Origin: Rhodopila globiformis
GTDB lineage: Bacteria; Pseudomonadota; Alphaproteobacteria; Acetobacterales; Acetobacteraceae
DNA length: 64,000 bases
Assembly: GCF_002937115.1 (NCBI RefSeq)
Contig: NZ_NHRY01000263.1
Coordinates: 58,943 to 122,942, forward strand
Reading direction: 5' to 3'
The notes beneath the pieces are model-generated. The model did not search any database. It was not told where the DNA came from and was given only the letters and a program-made list of their open reading frames with translations. Positions within the stretch are counted from its first letter, which is position 1; every line of letters begins with the position of its first letter. A program made the translations under genes and the position numbers. Positions 25,948 to 35,169 of the stretch are shown here, piece by piece.

Positions 25948-27009
25948 TCAGCCGATGGGCGGCCCGACATAGGCCGAGATTGGGCGGATCATGCGTCCGG
26001 TCTTCCGCTGCTCCATCGCATGCGCCAGCCAGCCGGCGCTGCGCCCGACGGCGAACACCGGCGTGAAGGCGGCGCGGGGAATCCCGACGGCGTCCAGCAG
26101 CAGGGCGGCCATGATCTCCACGTTCGGCGGCAGGGTCCGCCCCGGCTTCACCCGGGCGATGGCTGCGGCGACCGCTGTTTCCAGCCGAGCGGCGAAGTCC
26201 AGCCGCCCGGCATGCGGCCCCATTGCCTGCAACGCCTGCCGCATGGCCTCGGCGCGGGGATCGTTGCCCTGGAACACGCGATGGCCGAACCCCATCAGCC
26301 GTTCGCCGGCGCGCAGCTTCGCTTCCAGCCAGGCGTCCAGGTCCGGCGCGGCTTCGGCGGCGTCCAGCATGTCCAGCGTCGGCCCGGGCGCCCCGCCATG
26401 CCGGGCGCCGGTGAACGCGCACCACGCCGCCAGGACCGCAGCGGCAAGCGAGGCCCCGGTCGAGGCCACCACCCGCGCGGTGAAGGCCGAAGCGCTGAGG
26501 CCGCTCTCGCACATGACGGTGAAGTACGTGTCGAGCGCCGCCACCCGGTCCGCCACCTGGGTGCGCCCGTGCAGCATCCGCAGCAGGTCGGAGGCGGTCG
26601 ACAGCGCGGGATCGGGCGCCAGCGGCGGCTGGCCGACCGACTGCCGTGCCAGGGCCGGCACCGCCACGGTGAGCGCGGCCAACAGTTCGGCTGCGCTCGC
26701 GCTGTCGGGTTGGGCGGCGAGCGCGAGCCGCACGCCCTCGAACAACGGCCGCCCCGCGGCCAGGGGCAGCCAGGCCGAAAGCGTCTCATAGGCGGCGATG
26801 CGGGCCTGGCCGAACGGATCCCGCAGGCCCGCTGCGGACAGGCCCTGCCCGGCGAAGCCGTCCCACAGCAGCGCGACGGTGCCCTCGAAGCCATGATGCG
26901 CGACCAGCGCCGGCAGGGCGACGCCGCGTACCCAGACCATGCCGTTGGCCGGGTCGGTGTGGCTCAGGATCGTCTCCGCCGCGACAACGCCCTCCAGTCC
27001 CTTGTCCAT
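25948..27009 (-). CDS. Citrate synthase-family protein
   Basis: Citrate/2-methylcitrate synthase homologue of 353 residues, condensing an acyl-CoA with an oxoacid. GLEGVVAAETILSHTDPANG opens the family domain. Catalytic His equivalents are in FTGARHGGAPGPTLDM and LMGFGHRVFQGNDPRAEAMR. The third catalytic position, normally NVDF, reads NVEI, so Asp is replaced by Glu. The C-terminus FAVGRSAGWLAHAMEQRKTG and RMIRPISAYVGP is typical. This looks like the non-housekeeping paralogue rather than GltA; the exact substrate is open. ATG 27009 has an upstream GAGGAAAC stretch. Confidence 0.85.
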   Translation of the reverse strand: MDKGLEGVVAAETILSHTDPANGMVWVRGVALPALVAHHGFEGTVALLWDGFAGQGLSAAGLRDPFGQARIAAYETLSAWLPLAAGRPLFEGVRLALAAQPDSASAAELLAALTVAVPALARQSVGQPPLAPDPALSTASDLLRMLHGRTQVADRVAALDTYFTVMCESGLSASAFTARVVASTGASLAAAVLAAWCAFTGARHGGAPGPTLDMLDAAEAAPDLDAWLEAKLRAGERLMGFGHRVFQGNDPRAEAMRQALQAMGPHAGRLDFAARLETAVAAAIARVKPGRTLPPNVEIMAALLLDAVGIPRAAFTPVFAVGRSAGWLAHAMEQRKTGRMIRPISAYVGPPIG

Positions 27010-27063
27010 GCCGTTTCCTCCGTCCTTCAGGGCTTGTTAACCATTTGGCGCCAGGATCGCTGG

Positions 27064-28536
27064 ATGCAGCCTCTCACGGATGGCGCCTGCGCCCAACCTG
27101 TCACGTTGGATACGGATCGATCCGGCTACCGGCGCGGGCTGCTGGCGTTGCGCGCCGGCGAGCTGGACGAGGCCGTTACTTTATTGACACAGGCGGTCCG
27201 GGCGCATCCGCTCGATGCCGGCATGCGGCGCAACCTGGTGCGGGCCCTGCTGGCGGACCGGCGGTTCGGGCAGGTGGTGACCGAGGCGTCCTACGCCCTG
27301 AGTCTCGTGCCGGACGATGCCGAGCTGAACTGTGCCCTCGGCACGGCGCTGGGCGGCATCGGGCAGCCGGCGCCGGCCTGCGCGGCGTTCGCCCGCGCCA
27401 TCGCGCTTCGCCCGGATCATGCGCCGTCCTGGCTGAACTTCGGCAACGTCGCGGCCGACATGGATGACGTCGCGTCGGCCGAGGCGCTCTACCGGACGGC
27501 GATCCGGCTCGACCCCGGCCTGCCGGAGGCCCATGCCAGCCTGGGCTACGTGCTGACGATGCAAGGGCGGCTGGCGGAGGCGATCGCGGCCTGCGAGGCG
27601 GCGATCCGCGTCGCGCCGGATCTCGCCATGGCGCACCTGAACCTGGCGACGGCGGTGCTGCTGGGCGGCGACCTGGCGCGCGGCTTCGCGGCGTATGAAT
27701 GGCGCAAGCGGGTCGCGGCGTATCAGCGGGATTTTCCCGCCCTGGACGGGCCGGCGTGGGACGGCGGGGCGGTGCGCGGCCGGACCATCCTGGTTCGCGG
27801 CGAGCAGGGCTTCGGCGACACGATCCAGTGCGCCCGCTATCTGGCGCTGATCCGCGACGCGGGCGGGCGGCCGGTGATGACGTGCGCGACGGCGCTGGTG
27901 CCGCTGATCCGGTCGATGACCGGGGTCGTGACCATTCCGGTCGGCAGCGCGTTGCCGCCGTATGATGCCCACGTCGACCTGATGAGCCTGCCGCACGCGT
28001 TCCGCACAACGCTGGACAGCATTCCATTGCCGGACGGCTATCTGTCAGCCGATGCGGACCGCGTCCGGGCCTGGCGCGCCCGGTTGCCGCCCGGGCCGAA
28101 AATCGGCGTCGTTCTCTCCGGCAATCCGCTGCATCGCGCCGATGCGCGGCGGTCGATCCCGGTGGAACTGGCCGCGCCGCTGCTGCGGGTTCCGGGGGTC
28201 AGCTTCGTCAACCTGCAGCATGGCCCGGCGGCGCGTGCGCTTGGGCTGCCGGACCTGACCGGGTGGATGACGGACTATGCCGAGACGGCGGCGCTGGTGG
28301 CGAACCTGGACCTGGTGATCAGCGTCGACACCTCGGCCGCGCACCTGGCCGGGGCGCTCGGCACCCCGGCCTTGGTCCTGTTACCGGTCGCCCCGGACTG
28401 GCGCTGGATGCTGGGACGCCCGGACAGTCCGTGGTACGGCTCGGTCCGGCTGTTCCGCCAGGCGCGGGCCGGCGACTGGCCGGGCGTCATCGCCGCGGTC
28501 ACGCAGTGCGTGTCGCGTGCATTCAGCAGTCTATGA
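27064..28536 (+). CDS. TPR protein with GT9/heptosyltransferase-like C-terminal region
   Basis: Cytosolic protein of 490 residues. Residues about 20-215 contain five to six tetratricopeptide repeats, for example WLNFGNVAADMDDVASAEAL and EAHASLGYVLTMQGRLAEAI. The C-terminal half has ILVRGEQGFGDTIQCARYLA and DLVISVDTSAAHLAGALGTP, which match the sugar-nucleotide-binding region of family 9 glycosyltransferases. Such fusions are thought to modify proteins or envelope glycans. ATG 27064 has AGGA upstream; the open frame further 5-prime is only antisense to citrate synthase. It overlaps the convergent next gene by 14 bp. Confidence 0.85.
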   Translation: MQPLTDGACAQPVTLDTDRSGYRRGLLALRAGELDEAVTLLTQAVRAHPLDAGMRRNLVRALLADRRFGQVVTEASYALSLVPDDAELNCALGTALGGIGQPAPACAAFARAIALRPDHAPSWLNFGNVAADMDDVASAEALYRTAIRLDPGLPEAHASLGYVLTMQGRLAEAIAACEAAIRVAPDLAMAHLNLATAVLLGGDLARGFAAYEWRKRVAAYQRDFPALDGPAWDGGAVRGRTILVRGEQGFGDTIQCARYLALIRDAGGRPVMTCATALVPLIRSMTGVVTIPVGSALPPYDAHVDLMSLPHAFRTTLDSIPLPDGYLSADADRVRAWRARLPPGPKIGVVLSGNPLHRADARRSIPVELAAPLLRVPGVSFVNLQHGPAARALGLPDLTGWMTDYAETAALVANLDLVISVDTSAAHLAGALGTPALVLLPVAPDWRWMLGRPDSPWYGSVRLFRQARAGDWPGVIAAVTQCVSRAFSSL

Positions 28537-29299
28537 TCTCGGCAACCAGGCCGTCCGCCGTCAGCCCGTCATAGAAGGTGCCGTCGGCGCGCTCGAGTTG
28601 GCGCCAGACGATGCCGTAGGCCTCATCGAGCCGTGCGGCGACCCAGGCCCAGGTGGCGGGTTGCCAGGCGCCCCAGGTGCCGAGCCGCACCGTCGCCGCG
28701 TCGGCCAGGCCGGTGTAGTCCCAGGCGATGACGGCGTGGCCACCGACGATGCCGCCGTCGTCGCGGCCGGGCTGCACATCCCACAGCGGCGTCCGCTCCA
28801 GGTCGCGCTCGCGCAGGGTGACGCCCCAGTAGCCCACGCCCAGCCGCGCCATCCCGTGCGCCAAAGCCGATCGGCTTTGGCTGTCGAGGGTGGCATAGAG
28901 GCCGTAGAGGGTCTGTGGGCCGATCGCGAAGCCCTGGGTGGCCTGGTGGGCCAGCACGTCCAGCATGACCGCGCCGTCGGTGGCGACGAGATCGGGCGGG
29001 TTGCCGATGCAGGCGCCGTAGAACGCCGGCACGCTGGCCGGGGCCACCACAAGATCATAGCCATTCAGGGCGGCGATACCGCGCGCCGCGTTCACCAGCG
29101 ACACGGCGGTGCAGTCCGGCAGGACGTCGTTGCCGTACAACCCCGGCTCAAACGCCATTGCATGCCGATCGAGGGCGGGCGGCGGGGGCACGGAGCCGAA
29201 GCGATGCGATGGCGCTCGGGCGAGCGCCATCGGATCGTGGCGGATGCGGCCGAGTCTGCCCCTGGGCGGGCAGCCGGCCAGATCCAGGCGGGCGGTCAA
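28523..29299 (-). CDS. Hypothetical protein, possible papain-like fold
   Basis: Protein of 258 residues, not assigned to a family. A TTG start at 29299 overlaps the upstream lipoprotein stop as TTGA, suggesting coupled translation; ATG 29230 is an alternative. The segment NDVLPDCTAVSLVNAARGIA has a Cys at the start of a helix, and DDGGIVGGHAVIAWDYTG has a His in a GGHAV context. This order recalls C1/C39 papain-like folds, but no peptidase family is proven. GVGYWGVTLRERDLE and TWGAWQPATWAWVAARLDEA are Trp-rich. It ends the three-gene cassette 30010-28523. Confidence 0.6.
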   Translation of the reverse strand: MTARLDLAGCPPRGRLGRIRHDPMALARAPSHRFGSVPPPPALDRHAMAFEPGLYGNDVLPDCTAVSLVNAARGIAALNGYDLVVAPASVPAFYGACIGNPPDLVATDGAVMLDVLAHQATQGFAIGPQTLYGLYATLDSQSRSALAHGMARLGVGYWGVTLRERDLERTPLWDVQPGRDDGGIVGGHAVIAWDYTGLADAATVRLGTWGAWQPATWAWVAARLDEAYGIVWRQLERADGTFYDGLTADGLVAEIIDC

Positions 29300-29763
29300 C
29301 GGGAAGCCGCCGCCGCCAGGATCGTGCGCGCCTGGCTGGGCAGGAAGGTGACCGGCACACCGGCGCCCGAGACGCCCACCGCGGCCAGGATCACCGGCAG
29401 CAGCGACACGGCCGCCTGGATCGTGGCCTGCATGACCGAGCCGGCCGGCACCAGCGGCAGGGCGACCGACGCCAGGGCCTGCACCACCTGGCTGATTTCC
29501 TGCACGGTCGAGGTGGCCGGCGTGGCGGTCGCGCTGGCGACCTGGGCGGCATCCGCCTGTATCGTCGTGAGATACTGCTCGATCTGCGTCACGGCGGCAG
29601 TCGGGACGCCCGGGATCTGCCGGATGCTGTTGACCGTCGTTGCCAGGCCGGCGGCGATCAGGTTGACGTCGGTTGCGATCTGGGACGGCGTTTGCGTCCC
29701 GCACGCGAATAAGGTGGCCGCCGGCAGAAGGGCGGCGATACCGAGCAAGGTTCGGCGGTTCAT
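29296..29763 (-). CDS. Small putative lipoprotein
   Basis: Protein of 155 residues. ATG 29763 opens a lipoprotein signal, MNRRTLLGIAALLPAATLFAC, with the lipid-attachment Cys at residue 21 (LFAC box). The mature part is almost all Ala, Val, Thr, Ile and Gln, predicted as amphipathic helices (IATDVNLIAAGLATTVNSIR and TVQEISQVVQALASVALPLV). I do not recognise a named family. It lies 13 bp after the small membrane protein gene and overlaps the next start by 4 bp, so the three are one operon. Confidence 0.68.
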   Translation of the reverse strand: MNRRTLLGIAALLPAATLFACGTQTPSQIATDVNLIAAGLATTVNSIRQIPGVPTAAVTQIEQYLTTIQADAAQVASATATPATSTVQEISQVVQALASVALPLVPAGSVMQATIQAAVSLLPVILAAVGVSGAGVPVTFLPSQARTILAAAASR

Positions 29764-29776
29764 GACAGGGATTCTT

Positions 29777-30010
29777 TCAGGATTTTGGCGCAGGCTGCGT
29801 CGGCGCCGAGGGGGCGGCGTTCCGGGCCTTGCCAACGTTGAAGGCGATGAAATTCACAGCGGCGTAGAAGGCGCGATAGAGGCTGTTCCCGCCGGCGGCC
29901 GGATGCGGCAGGACCGTCGCCAGGGCAGCGCAGACGGCGATGACGGCGGTGACGTACGGCAGGACCGGGCCGGCGCCCGGAATGGCCGCCAGGGTAGCCA
30001 TGATATCCAT
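29777..30010 (-). CDS. Small one-helix membrane protein
   Basis: Protein of 77 residues. ATG 30010 has GGAG nine bases upstream. The sequence MDIMATLAAIPGAGPVLPYV then VTAVIAVCAALATVLP gives one clear transmembrane helix. LYRAFYAAVNFIAFNVGKAR follows, and the tail is Ala/Pro-rich. The arrangement recalls small membrane proteins in alphaproteobacterial phage lysis or accessory cassettes, but that is only an impression. It is the first gene of a three-gene operon. Confidence 0.65.
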   Translation of the reverse strand: MDIMATLAAIPGAGPVLPYVTAVIAVCAALATVLPHPAAGGNSLYRAFYAAVNFIAFNVGKARNAAPSAPTQPAPKS

Positions 30011-30615
30011 GTCAGAAGACTCCAGATGAATGATGCAGGCCGGCAAATGAACACCACCCGCGGCAGCGGAAATTATGCCGGCTGGCGCCCGGGAAGCGCG
30101 CTTGCCTGGCGGCTCGGGCTTGCCCTGAGCGGCCGGTCGAGGCCGTCAGATCAATTCGTTGGGGCGCAAGGGGTTTGCTGCCGGTGCCAGGAGGGACCAA
30201 TCGCAGTGTGCTGTGGGCCGTTCCGGCGCGAATTGCATTCCTCAAGACACGGGGCCCCTGCGCGTGAAATCTGCCAAAACAGCCGGTAGTTGCAATGCCG
30301 TGGGAATATAGTCACAAAATGGGATATAAGTCAAGATAATTCCGGTATCGGGGATTTTGCCACCACCACGCCCGGGCAGGCGCCTGGCGCAGGACGCTGG
30401 TTTGCGGCGCAGGAGGCCGGCGCGGTGCGGGAAACGGCGATCGTCAGCGTGTCGCGTGCTGGCAGGTCAAGGTTTGCGGGGACGCATAGGCGCTCGTTTA
30501 GGACCCGAGCGCGAATAAGCGATCCACTTCGGCGGGTCCTGTGCATGCCAGCGCCATTCTGAGCGAACCGGGAGAGCGCCCATCGGCTTGGCCGTCGCGC
30601 CATTCTTGGTGGCTT

Positions 30616-30951
30616 AGGCGACGCCCAAAAATAAGCGCGCCACCTCGTCGGAGCGACGTCCGAACCAATGGCATGCTGAACGGCGCGGCGGCGACCTGCT
30701 TATTTTTGGGCGTCGCCTTAGTTTGACTGTGTCAAAAACTGAGAGATAGTCAATGTTATCAATGGGTTATGGGGGCACCTAGTTTGCGAGAAAACGTCGT
30801 AATTTCAATGTGTTAGGCGGAAACTGAAAACTGACACAGTCAAATTAGTGTCTTTGTGTTGAAGCGGCAGAAGAAACCGCACGGACCTGTCCGTGTCCCA
30901 CGGTCACCGTCCGTACTGCTACAACTGCTGGCTTTAACACAAAGACACTAA
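30616..30951. repeat. Three different inverted-repeat modules end to end
   Basis: Module 1: arms 30616-30636 (AGGCGACGCCCAAAAATAAG plus C) and 30698-30718, 21 bp perfect. Module 2: arms 30722-30734 (TTTGACTGTGTCA) and 30832-30844, 13 bp perfect. Module 3: arms 30845-30860 (TTAGTGTCTTTGTGTT) and 30936-30951, 16 bp perfect, extending to 21 with one mismatch. Modules 2 and 3 abut with no base between; 1 and 2 are 3 bases apart. Base composition in module 2 is clearly AT-richer than the surroundings. No gene is visible between 30011 and 31380. Confidence 0.85.
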
Positions 30952-31083
30952 GCCACTAAGAATGGCGTCTCATGGTGCCCGGGGATGAGCCCGTCCGCCG
31001 CAGCGATGCGTGCAGGAACACGCTCTGCCAGCAAGATGCGAAACGGCATCATGGAACAGTTATTCAGGTTCGATGACTGAGTT

Positions 31084-31341
31084 AGCGCCTATGTGGCTCG
31101 TCCGGACCATGACGGAATGAGCCACCGCCGCGACGGATCGTTTCCGAGGTCTGTGCATGCGGTAGGGACACGCCCGGGCATGACGACGAAGACAGGCCGC
31201 CCGTGTCCCGACTTGGCACTCGAGACGAAATAACCGCTTCGATTGGCGCACGAGCGCCCTTGCCCGTCATGGCCGGCCATCCACGCCTTTGCCGCGATCA
31301 GCACCGCAAGGCGTGGATGCTGGGCCTTCACCTACCATGAC
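31084..31341. repeat. Mixed family A and family F repeat block
   Basis: At 31084-31190 occur the family A words GGCTCGTCCGGACCATGACG, TCGTTTCCGAGG and GGGACACGCCCGGGCATGAC. At 31267-31341 is a family F inverted repeat with CGTCATGGCCGGCCATCCAC and GGCGTGGATGCTGGGCCTTC ending in CCATGACG. It lies just past the 3-prime end of the radical SAM gene. Confidence 0.6.
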
Positions 31342-31380
31342 GTGGCGGCGCCGGCGCCGCCGGAGGCAATCGCAGCCGCT

Positions 31381-32706
31381 TCAGAACTCGCTGAACTCGC
31401 ACAACTTGTCCGAATTGAGCGCCACCTTTCGCTGGGTCATGTTGACGTTCCAGGAGGCGAAATCGGCCTGGGTCCGCGGAACCCGCAGGCGCTGGGTGAT
31501 GGCCCGCAGGGAGTAGAACTCACGCTGAAGCTTCTGGACCTTGGCCACCAGTTGCTGGCCAGACATGTTCCTCGGCTCGATGTGGCAATACACGCCGGGC
31601 CAGCGGTCCATGTTGGGCTCGTCGATGATGCGGTTCTCGGCCTTCAGGCGATCATACACCGGCGTGCCGCGCAACGGCGCCAGGACGTTGAAATAGGCGG
31701 CTGGAACCTTGTGCTGCTGCAGAAACTGCAGGGTCGCATCGAACACGGTTTCGTCGTCGGTGTCCGTGCCGAAGACGAAATTGAACGAGAAGCTGATGTT
31801 CCTCCGGTTGAGGTTGTCGATCATCTCGTCATAGCTGTTCGACTTGTTGAACTCCTTGTGCATCGACTTCAGGGTGGTCTGGGAAATGCTCTCGATGCCC
31901 ATGTTCACATGCAGCAGGCCGGACCGCTGCGCCAGGTCGAGGAACTCCCCATCCAGGCCGAACCGGGGCGAGAACAACGCCGACCAGCGGATTTTCAGGG
32001 GAATCAGCGCTTCCAGCAGTTCCATCGTGCGCTTCTTGTGGCCGACGAACTGGCTGGCGGCGAAGAACACGTGGCGCTTGCCGCTCTTGCGGATTTCCTC
32101 GACGATTTCCTCGGCCGGGCGGTCGCGGTAGCCGTAATCGCCGTTCAGGCGGCGTTCGGCGCAGAAGTCGCAAGTATAAGGGCAGCCGCGAGACTGCTGG
32201 ATGACGACCGGACTGTAGAAGGTGTAGTTCTCGGGATGCAGCAGATCCCACCGCGGCGTCGGCATGCCTTTCATGCTGGCAACCGTGTCGCGCTGATAGA
32301 ACTGCTTCAGCCGACCTGCCGCGGCGTCCTCCAGCATCTGGGGAAAGATCTCCTCCGCTTCGCCGATGCACACGCCGTCGGCGTGCTGCGCCATCTCCTC
32401 GGCGTAGAACGTGGCGTGCGGGCCGCCCATCAGCACGGTGACCCCCCGCTCCCGGAACTTGTCGGCGAGTTCCTGGGCCCGCAGCGAGGTCACCATGCGG
32501 GCGGTGATGGCAACCACGTCGACCGGCGCGTCGAAATCAACCTCCTCGACGGCGTCGTCGACGAGGGTGACGTCCCAGTCCCGCGGCGCGAGGGCGCCCA
32601 TATAGGGCAGGACGGCGCCGATCAACCGGCGCTTGCGGATCTTCAGCGGGCGCCGGTCGCCGAAACCACGGTAGGAGGCGGCCTGGATGATCATTAGTCG
32701 GGGCAT
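31381..32706 (-). CDS. B12-binding-domain radical SAM protein
   Basis: Radical SAM enzyme of 441 residues starting at ATG 32706 (MPRLMIIQAASYRGFGDRRP). Residues about 1-140 form a cobalamin-binding-like Rossmann domain (VDVVAITARMVTSLRAQELA, VTVLMGGPHATFYAEE). No DxHxxG motif is seen, so any B12 would be bound base-off. The 4Fe-4S cluster motif is Cys175, Cys179 and Cys182 in SRGCPYTCDFCAERR. The barrel continues through GLLHVNMGIESISQTTLKSM. Members methylate or rearrange lipids, tetrapyrroles or natural products. The substrate here is unknown and no biosynthetic partner adjoins it. Confidence 0.88.
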   Translation of the reverse strand: MPRLMIIQAASYRGFGDRRPLKIRKRRLIGAVLPYMGALAPRDWDVTLVDDAVEEVDFDAPVDVVAITARMVTSLRAQELADKFRERGVTVLMGGPHATFYAEEMAQHADGVCIGEAEEIFPQMLEDAAAGRLKQFYQRDTVASMKGMPTPRWDLLHPENYTFYSPVVIQQSRGCPYTCDFCAERRLNGDYGYRDRPAEEIVEEIRKSGKRHVFFAASQFVGHKKRTMELLEALIPLKIRWSALFSPRFGLDGEFLDLAQRSGLLHVNMGIESISQTTLKSMHKEFNKSNSYDEMIDNLNRRNISFSFNFVFGTDTDDETVFDATLQFLQQHKVPAAYFNVLAPLRGTPVYDRLKAENRIIDEPNMDRWPGVYCHIEPRNMSGQQLVAKVQKLQREFYSLRAITQRLRVPRTQADFASWNVNMTQRKVALNSDKLCEFSEF

Positions 32707-34047
32707 TTCTATCCGTCCGGCAAGAGGTGTCTGACTGCCGACATGCCAGTACTGGAGACCGGCCATGTCAGCATGGTATTCGATCGATTGTTCGCATCCA
32801 CCGTATGTCCGCGCCAGGCAAGGCCGGTCAAATAGTCGGACGGATACTGGGCGTGAGGATATCCAACCTTCGAGAAGATTTTTATTCCAATAAAACCATG
32901 CGCTCTCCCGCCATCGCGCGCACCGGCCTCGCTGGCGGCGGCGACCGGAGCGAAGGCGCCTGTTTCGCCTGTCCGGACAAACCGTCGCGTCGCTGCCAGC
33001 ATTGCGGAACAGGCCCTGTGAACACCCGCGTGTCGACCATCGCTTGCCGGACAACCTACTGGGCATCGAAAGGCGTTTCAAGGCACCAACGTTGCCGGGC
33101 CGTTCGGGCGCGGGCCATGGCCTGGCGGTCTCCGCCCCCATGATCCGCCGGGTTGCGCCTGTCCTGGTCCCGCATTTCGACCTGCGGCGCAGGCGCGCCC
33201 AGCGCCGAAACGGTGTCAGATTGGTACAGGAACCACCCTATCGGACAAGACTAAAAATTGATCCAAGGTCATGCAAATAATACTTTATCCAGATTCTTTG
33301 CCGCCTGACACTTAGCAAACATCCGGGACAGGCAATTCCCGAGTCGTTCAACCGACGCACCATCGGTAGCGGGCGCGCCACAGCCGGTCGCGGCGCCGGA
33401 TCGGCCCTGGCGGCCATTGTCCACCCGAGACCATCGCGACCCGTGGCCGCATCGCGGTGCTTGCGACCGTCCCGGCTATGAGCGGATTTGGCGGGAACGC
33501 GGCGCAGAACGCCTGCCTCACCCGTCAGGCCGGGCTGCCGGACGAATGGGCGTTCCATCAGGCGAGGACCATGCAGGCCCGCGGCCCTGACACCATGCTG
33601 CTGGCAAGCCTGCCGCACGCCCGTGATCCGGCGACTCAGGCTCCAATCAGGGATGCGTGAGCACGTGCATCACGTATGCGTGATGATGTCTATGCGTGAT
33701 GATCTCCGATGGCAGGAAATGACCTGCAGAGGCCGCGCATGCCCTGGACGCAGAGCGCACGAAAGCCTTGCAGCGTCATCACGAGCGTGAATCCGCCGCC
33801 GGCACACTGGAAATCGCCGTGGTTCCGGTTTCCGTTCACCGCCTGCGATCGGCGCCGCGGGCAATTCAGTATGTTTTAAGAACGAACTGGCGGAGGCCAG
33901 TTTCGTACCGTTTACCACCGGAATACGAAACTGGCTGTAGCCGAAGGGCAAGGCGTTATCCTGGCAGGTTGCCACCATGTGCGCGGAACAGGAAAGAAAT
34001 CAAGCTTCCCCTTGTGGACCTGCAACAGATTGCCCCGGGGACGCCGC
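32707..34047. other. Gene-free stretch with short repeats
   Basis: No convincing gene. ATGCGTGA occurs at 33653-33660, 33676-33683 and 33692-33699, the last two as part of TATGCGTGATGAT spaced 16 bp, with an inverted CATCACG at 33668. A separate hairpin has arms GCCAGTTTCGTA at 33896-33907 and its complement at 33924-33935. These could be protein-binding sites or an RNA structure. Open frames here have no ribosome site or family match. Confidence 0.5.
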
Positions 34048-34257
34048 TCAATCCTCGAGTGTGAAGCCTACCTTCATCGTTACCTGGTAATGGCGCACCT
34101 CGCCATTCTCGATCTCGCCACGCATCTGGGTCAGCTCGAACCACCGCAGGTTCCGCGTCGTCTTCGAGGCGCGGGCAATCGCATTTTCGACCGCATCCGC
34201 ATGGCTGATCTCCGACGATCCCGCGAGTTCGATAACACGATAAGTATGATCGGCCAT
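34048..34257 (-). CDS. Dodecin family flavin-binding protein
   Basis: Small flavin-storage protein of 69 residues that forms a hollow dodecamer and binds riboflavin or FMN in pairs. ATG 34257 has AGGGAG upstream; a longer frame is not needed. [20 protein letters not shown], then [20 protein letters not shown] with the stacking Trp, and [18 protein letters not shown] match the family over the whole length. It is likely cytosolic. It is the last clear gene before a 1.3-kb gene-free gap and shows no operon partners. Confidence 0.93.
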   Translation of the reverse strand: MADHTYRVIELAGSSEISHADAVENAIARASKTTRNLRWFELTQMRGEIENGEVRHYQVTMKVGFTLED

Positions 34258-34451
34258 AAATTGCTCCCTGATGACCACGGACACCGGCTATAACAGGCGA
34301 ACCGCTGCCTGGTGCCGCACGCGCCAAGGTTTTTGTGCATCCAATGCCACAGCGTCACGGGCCGAATGGCCATGGCTGGCATCCCCATATCGGTGCCGCA
34401 TGGCCAGGCTGCGTGCGATGAAAGCGCCAGCCGCCGCTTCCGGCGTTCCGA

Positions 34452-35123
34452 TTATGGTATCGGCAGCTTGCCCGCGATCCGCCGGAATTCGGTAGCCAGC
34501 GCGTCCCATCCGGGATCCGCCAGCCACTCGGCCGGGGCGGCCAGTGCCTCGGTGAGCTTGCTCTTGTAGCTATCGCGGGGGATTTCCTCGGCGCCGAACT
34601 GCGTCAGGTGGGCGGTGACGAACTGCGTGTCGAGCAGCCGGTAGCCGCCCAGGCGCAGCCTGGCGACAAGATGCACCAGCGCCACCTTCGACGCATCCCG
34701 CGCGAAGCTGAACATGCTCTCGCCAAAGAACGCGCCGCCCAAGGAAACGCCGTACAGGCCGCCGACGAGCGTGCCATCCTGCCAGGCCTCCACCGAATGC
34801 GCGTGCCCCAGGCGGAACAGCTCGGTGAACAGGCGCTCGATCTGGGAATTGATCCAGGTTTCGGTGCGATCCGGCAGCGGAGTCGCGCAACCGGCGATCG
34901 TGCCGGGAAAATTCCGGTCCACGGTCACCTCGAAAGTGCCGGACAACACGGTGCGCAACAGCCGGCGGGACAGGTGAAAGCCATCCAGCGGCAGTATGCC
35001 GCGCTTGACCGGATCGAGCCAGAACAGCCGATCGGCCGAGCGGCCCTCGGCCATCGGGAACAACCCGTGGCGATAGGCGCGCAGCACCAGGTCCGCCGTG
35101 ACTTCCACTGAGCGTTTGGACAT
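34452..35123 (-). CDS. aat: Leucyl/phenylalanyl-tRNA--protein transferase
   Basis: N-degron enzyme of 223 residues that adds Leu or Phe from tRNA to proteins with N-terminal Lys or Arg, marking them for ClpS/ClpAP. ATG 35123 ([20 protein letters not shown]) fits the family start. [60 protein letters not shown] and [20 protein letters not shown] are characteristic, as is [20 protein letters not shown]. It is divergent from the VOC gene with 46 bp between starts, which must hold both promoters. Confidence 0.95.
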   Translation of the reverse strand: MSKRSVEVTADLVLRAYRHGLFPMAEGRSADRLFWLDPVKRGILPLDGFHLSRRLLRTVLSGTFEVTVDRNFPGTIAGCATPLPDRTETWINSQIERLFTELFRLGHAHSVEAWQDGTLVGGLYGVSLGGAFFGESMFSFARDASKVALVHLVARLRLGGYRLLDTQFVTAHLTQFGAEEIPRDSYKSKLTEALAAPAEWLADPGWDALATEFRRIAGKLPIP

Positions 35124-35169
35124 GATCGTATAGTGCGGCCCCTGCCAACGGATTGGAAGGCGCAATACG

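Noticed and set aside
26020..27063. Long plus-strand open frame reading into the TPR gene
   Set aside because: It is antisense to the well-supported citrate synthase gene, has Arg/Gln-rich composition and no family match; the TPR domain begins only after 27064.
28538..30289. Long plus-strand frame of about 590 codons
   Set aside because: Antisense to the three-gene cassette, low-complexity, no start signal; the cassette frames have signal sequences and ribosome sites.
30290..30726. Small plus-strand frames before the inverted-repeat modules
   Set aside because: They run through repeat arms, lack ribosome sites and resemble no family.
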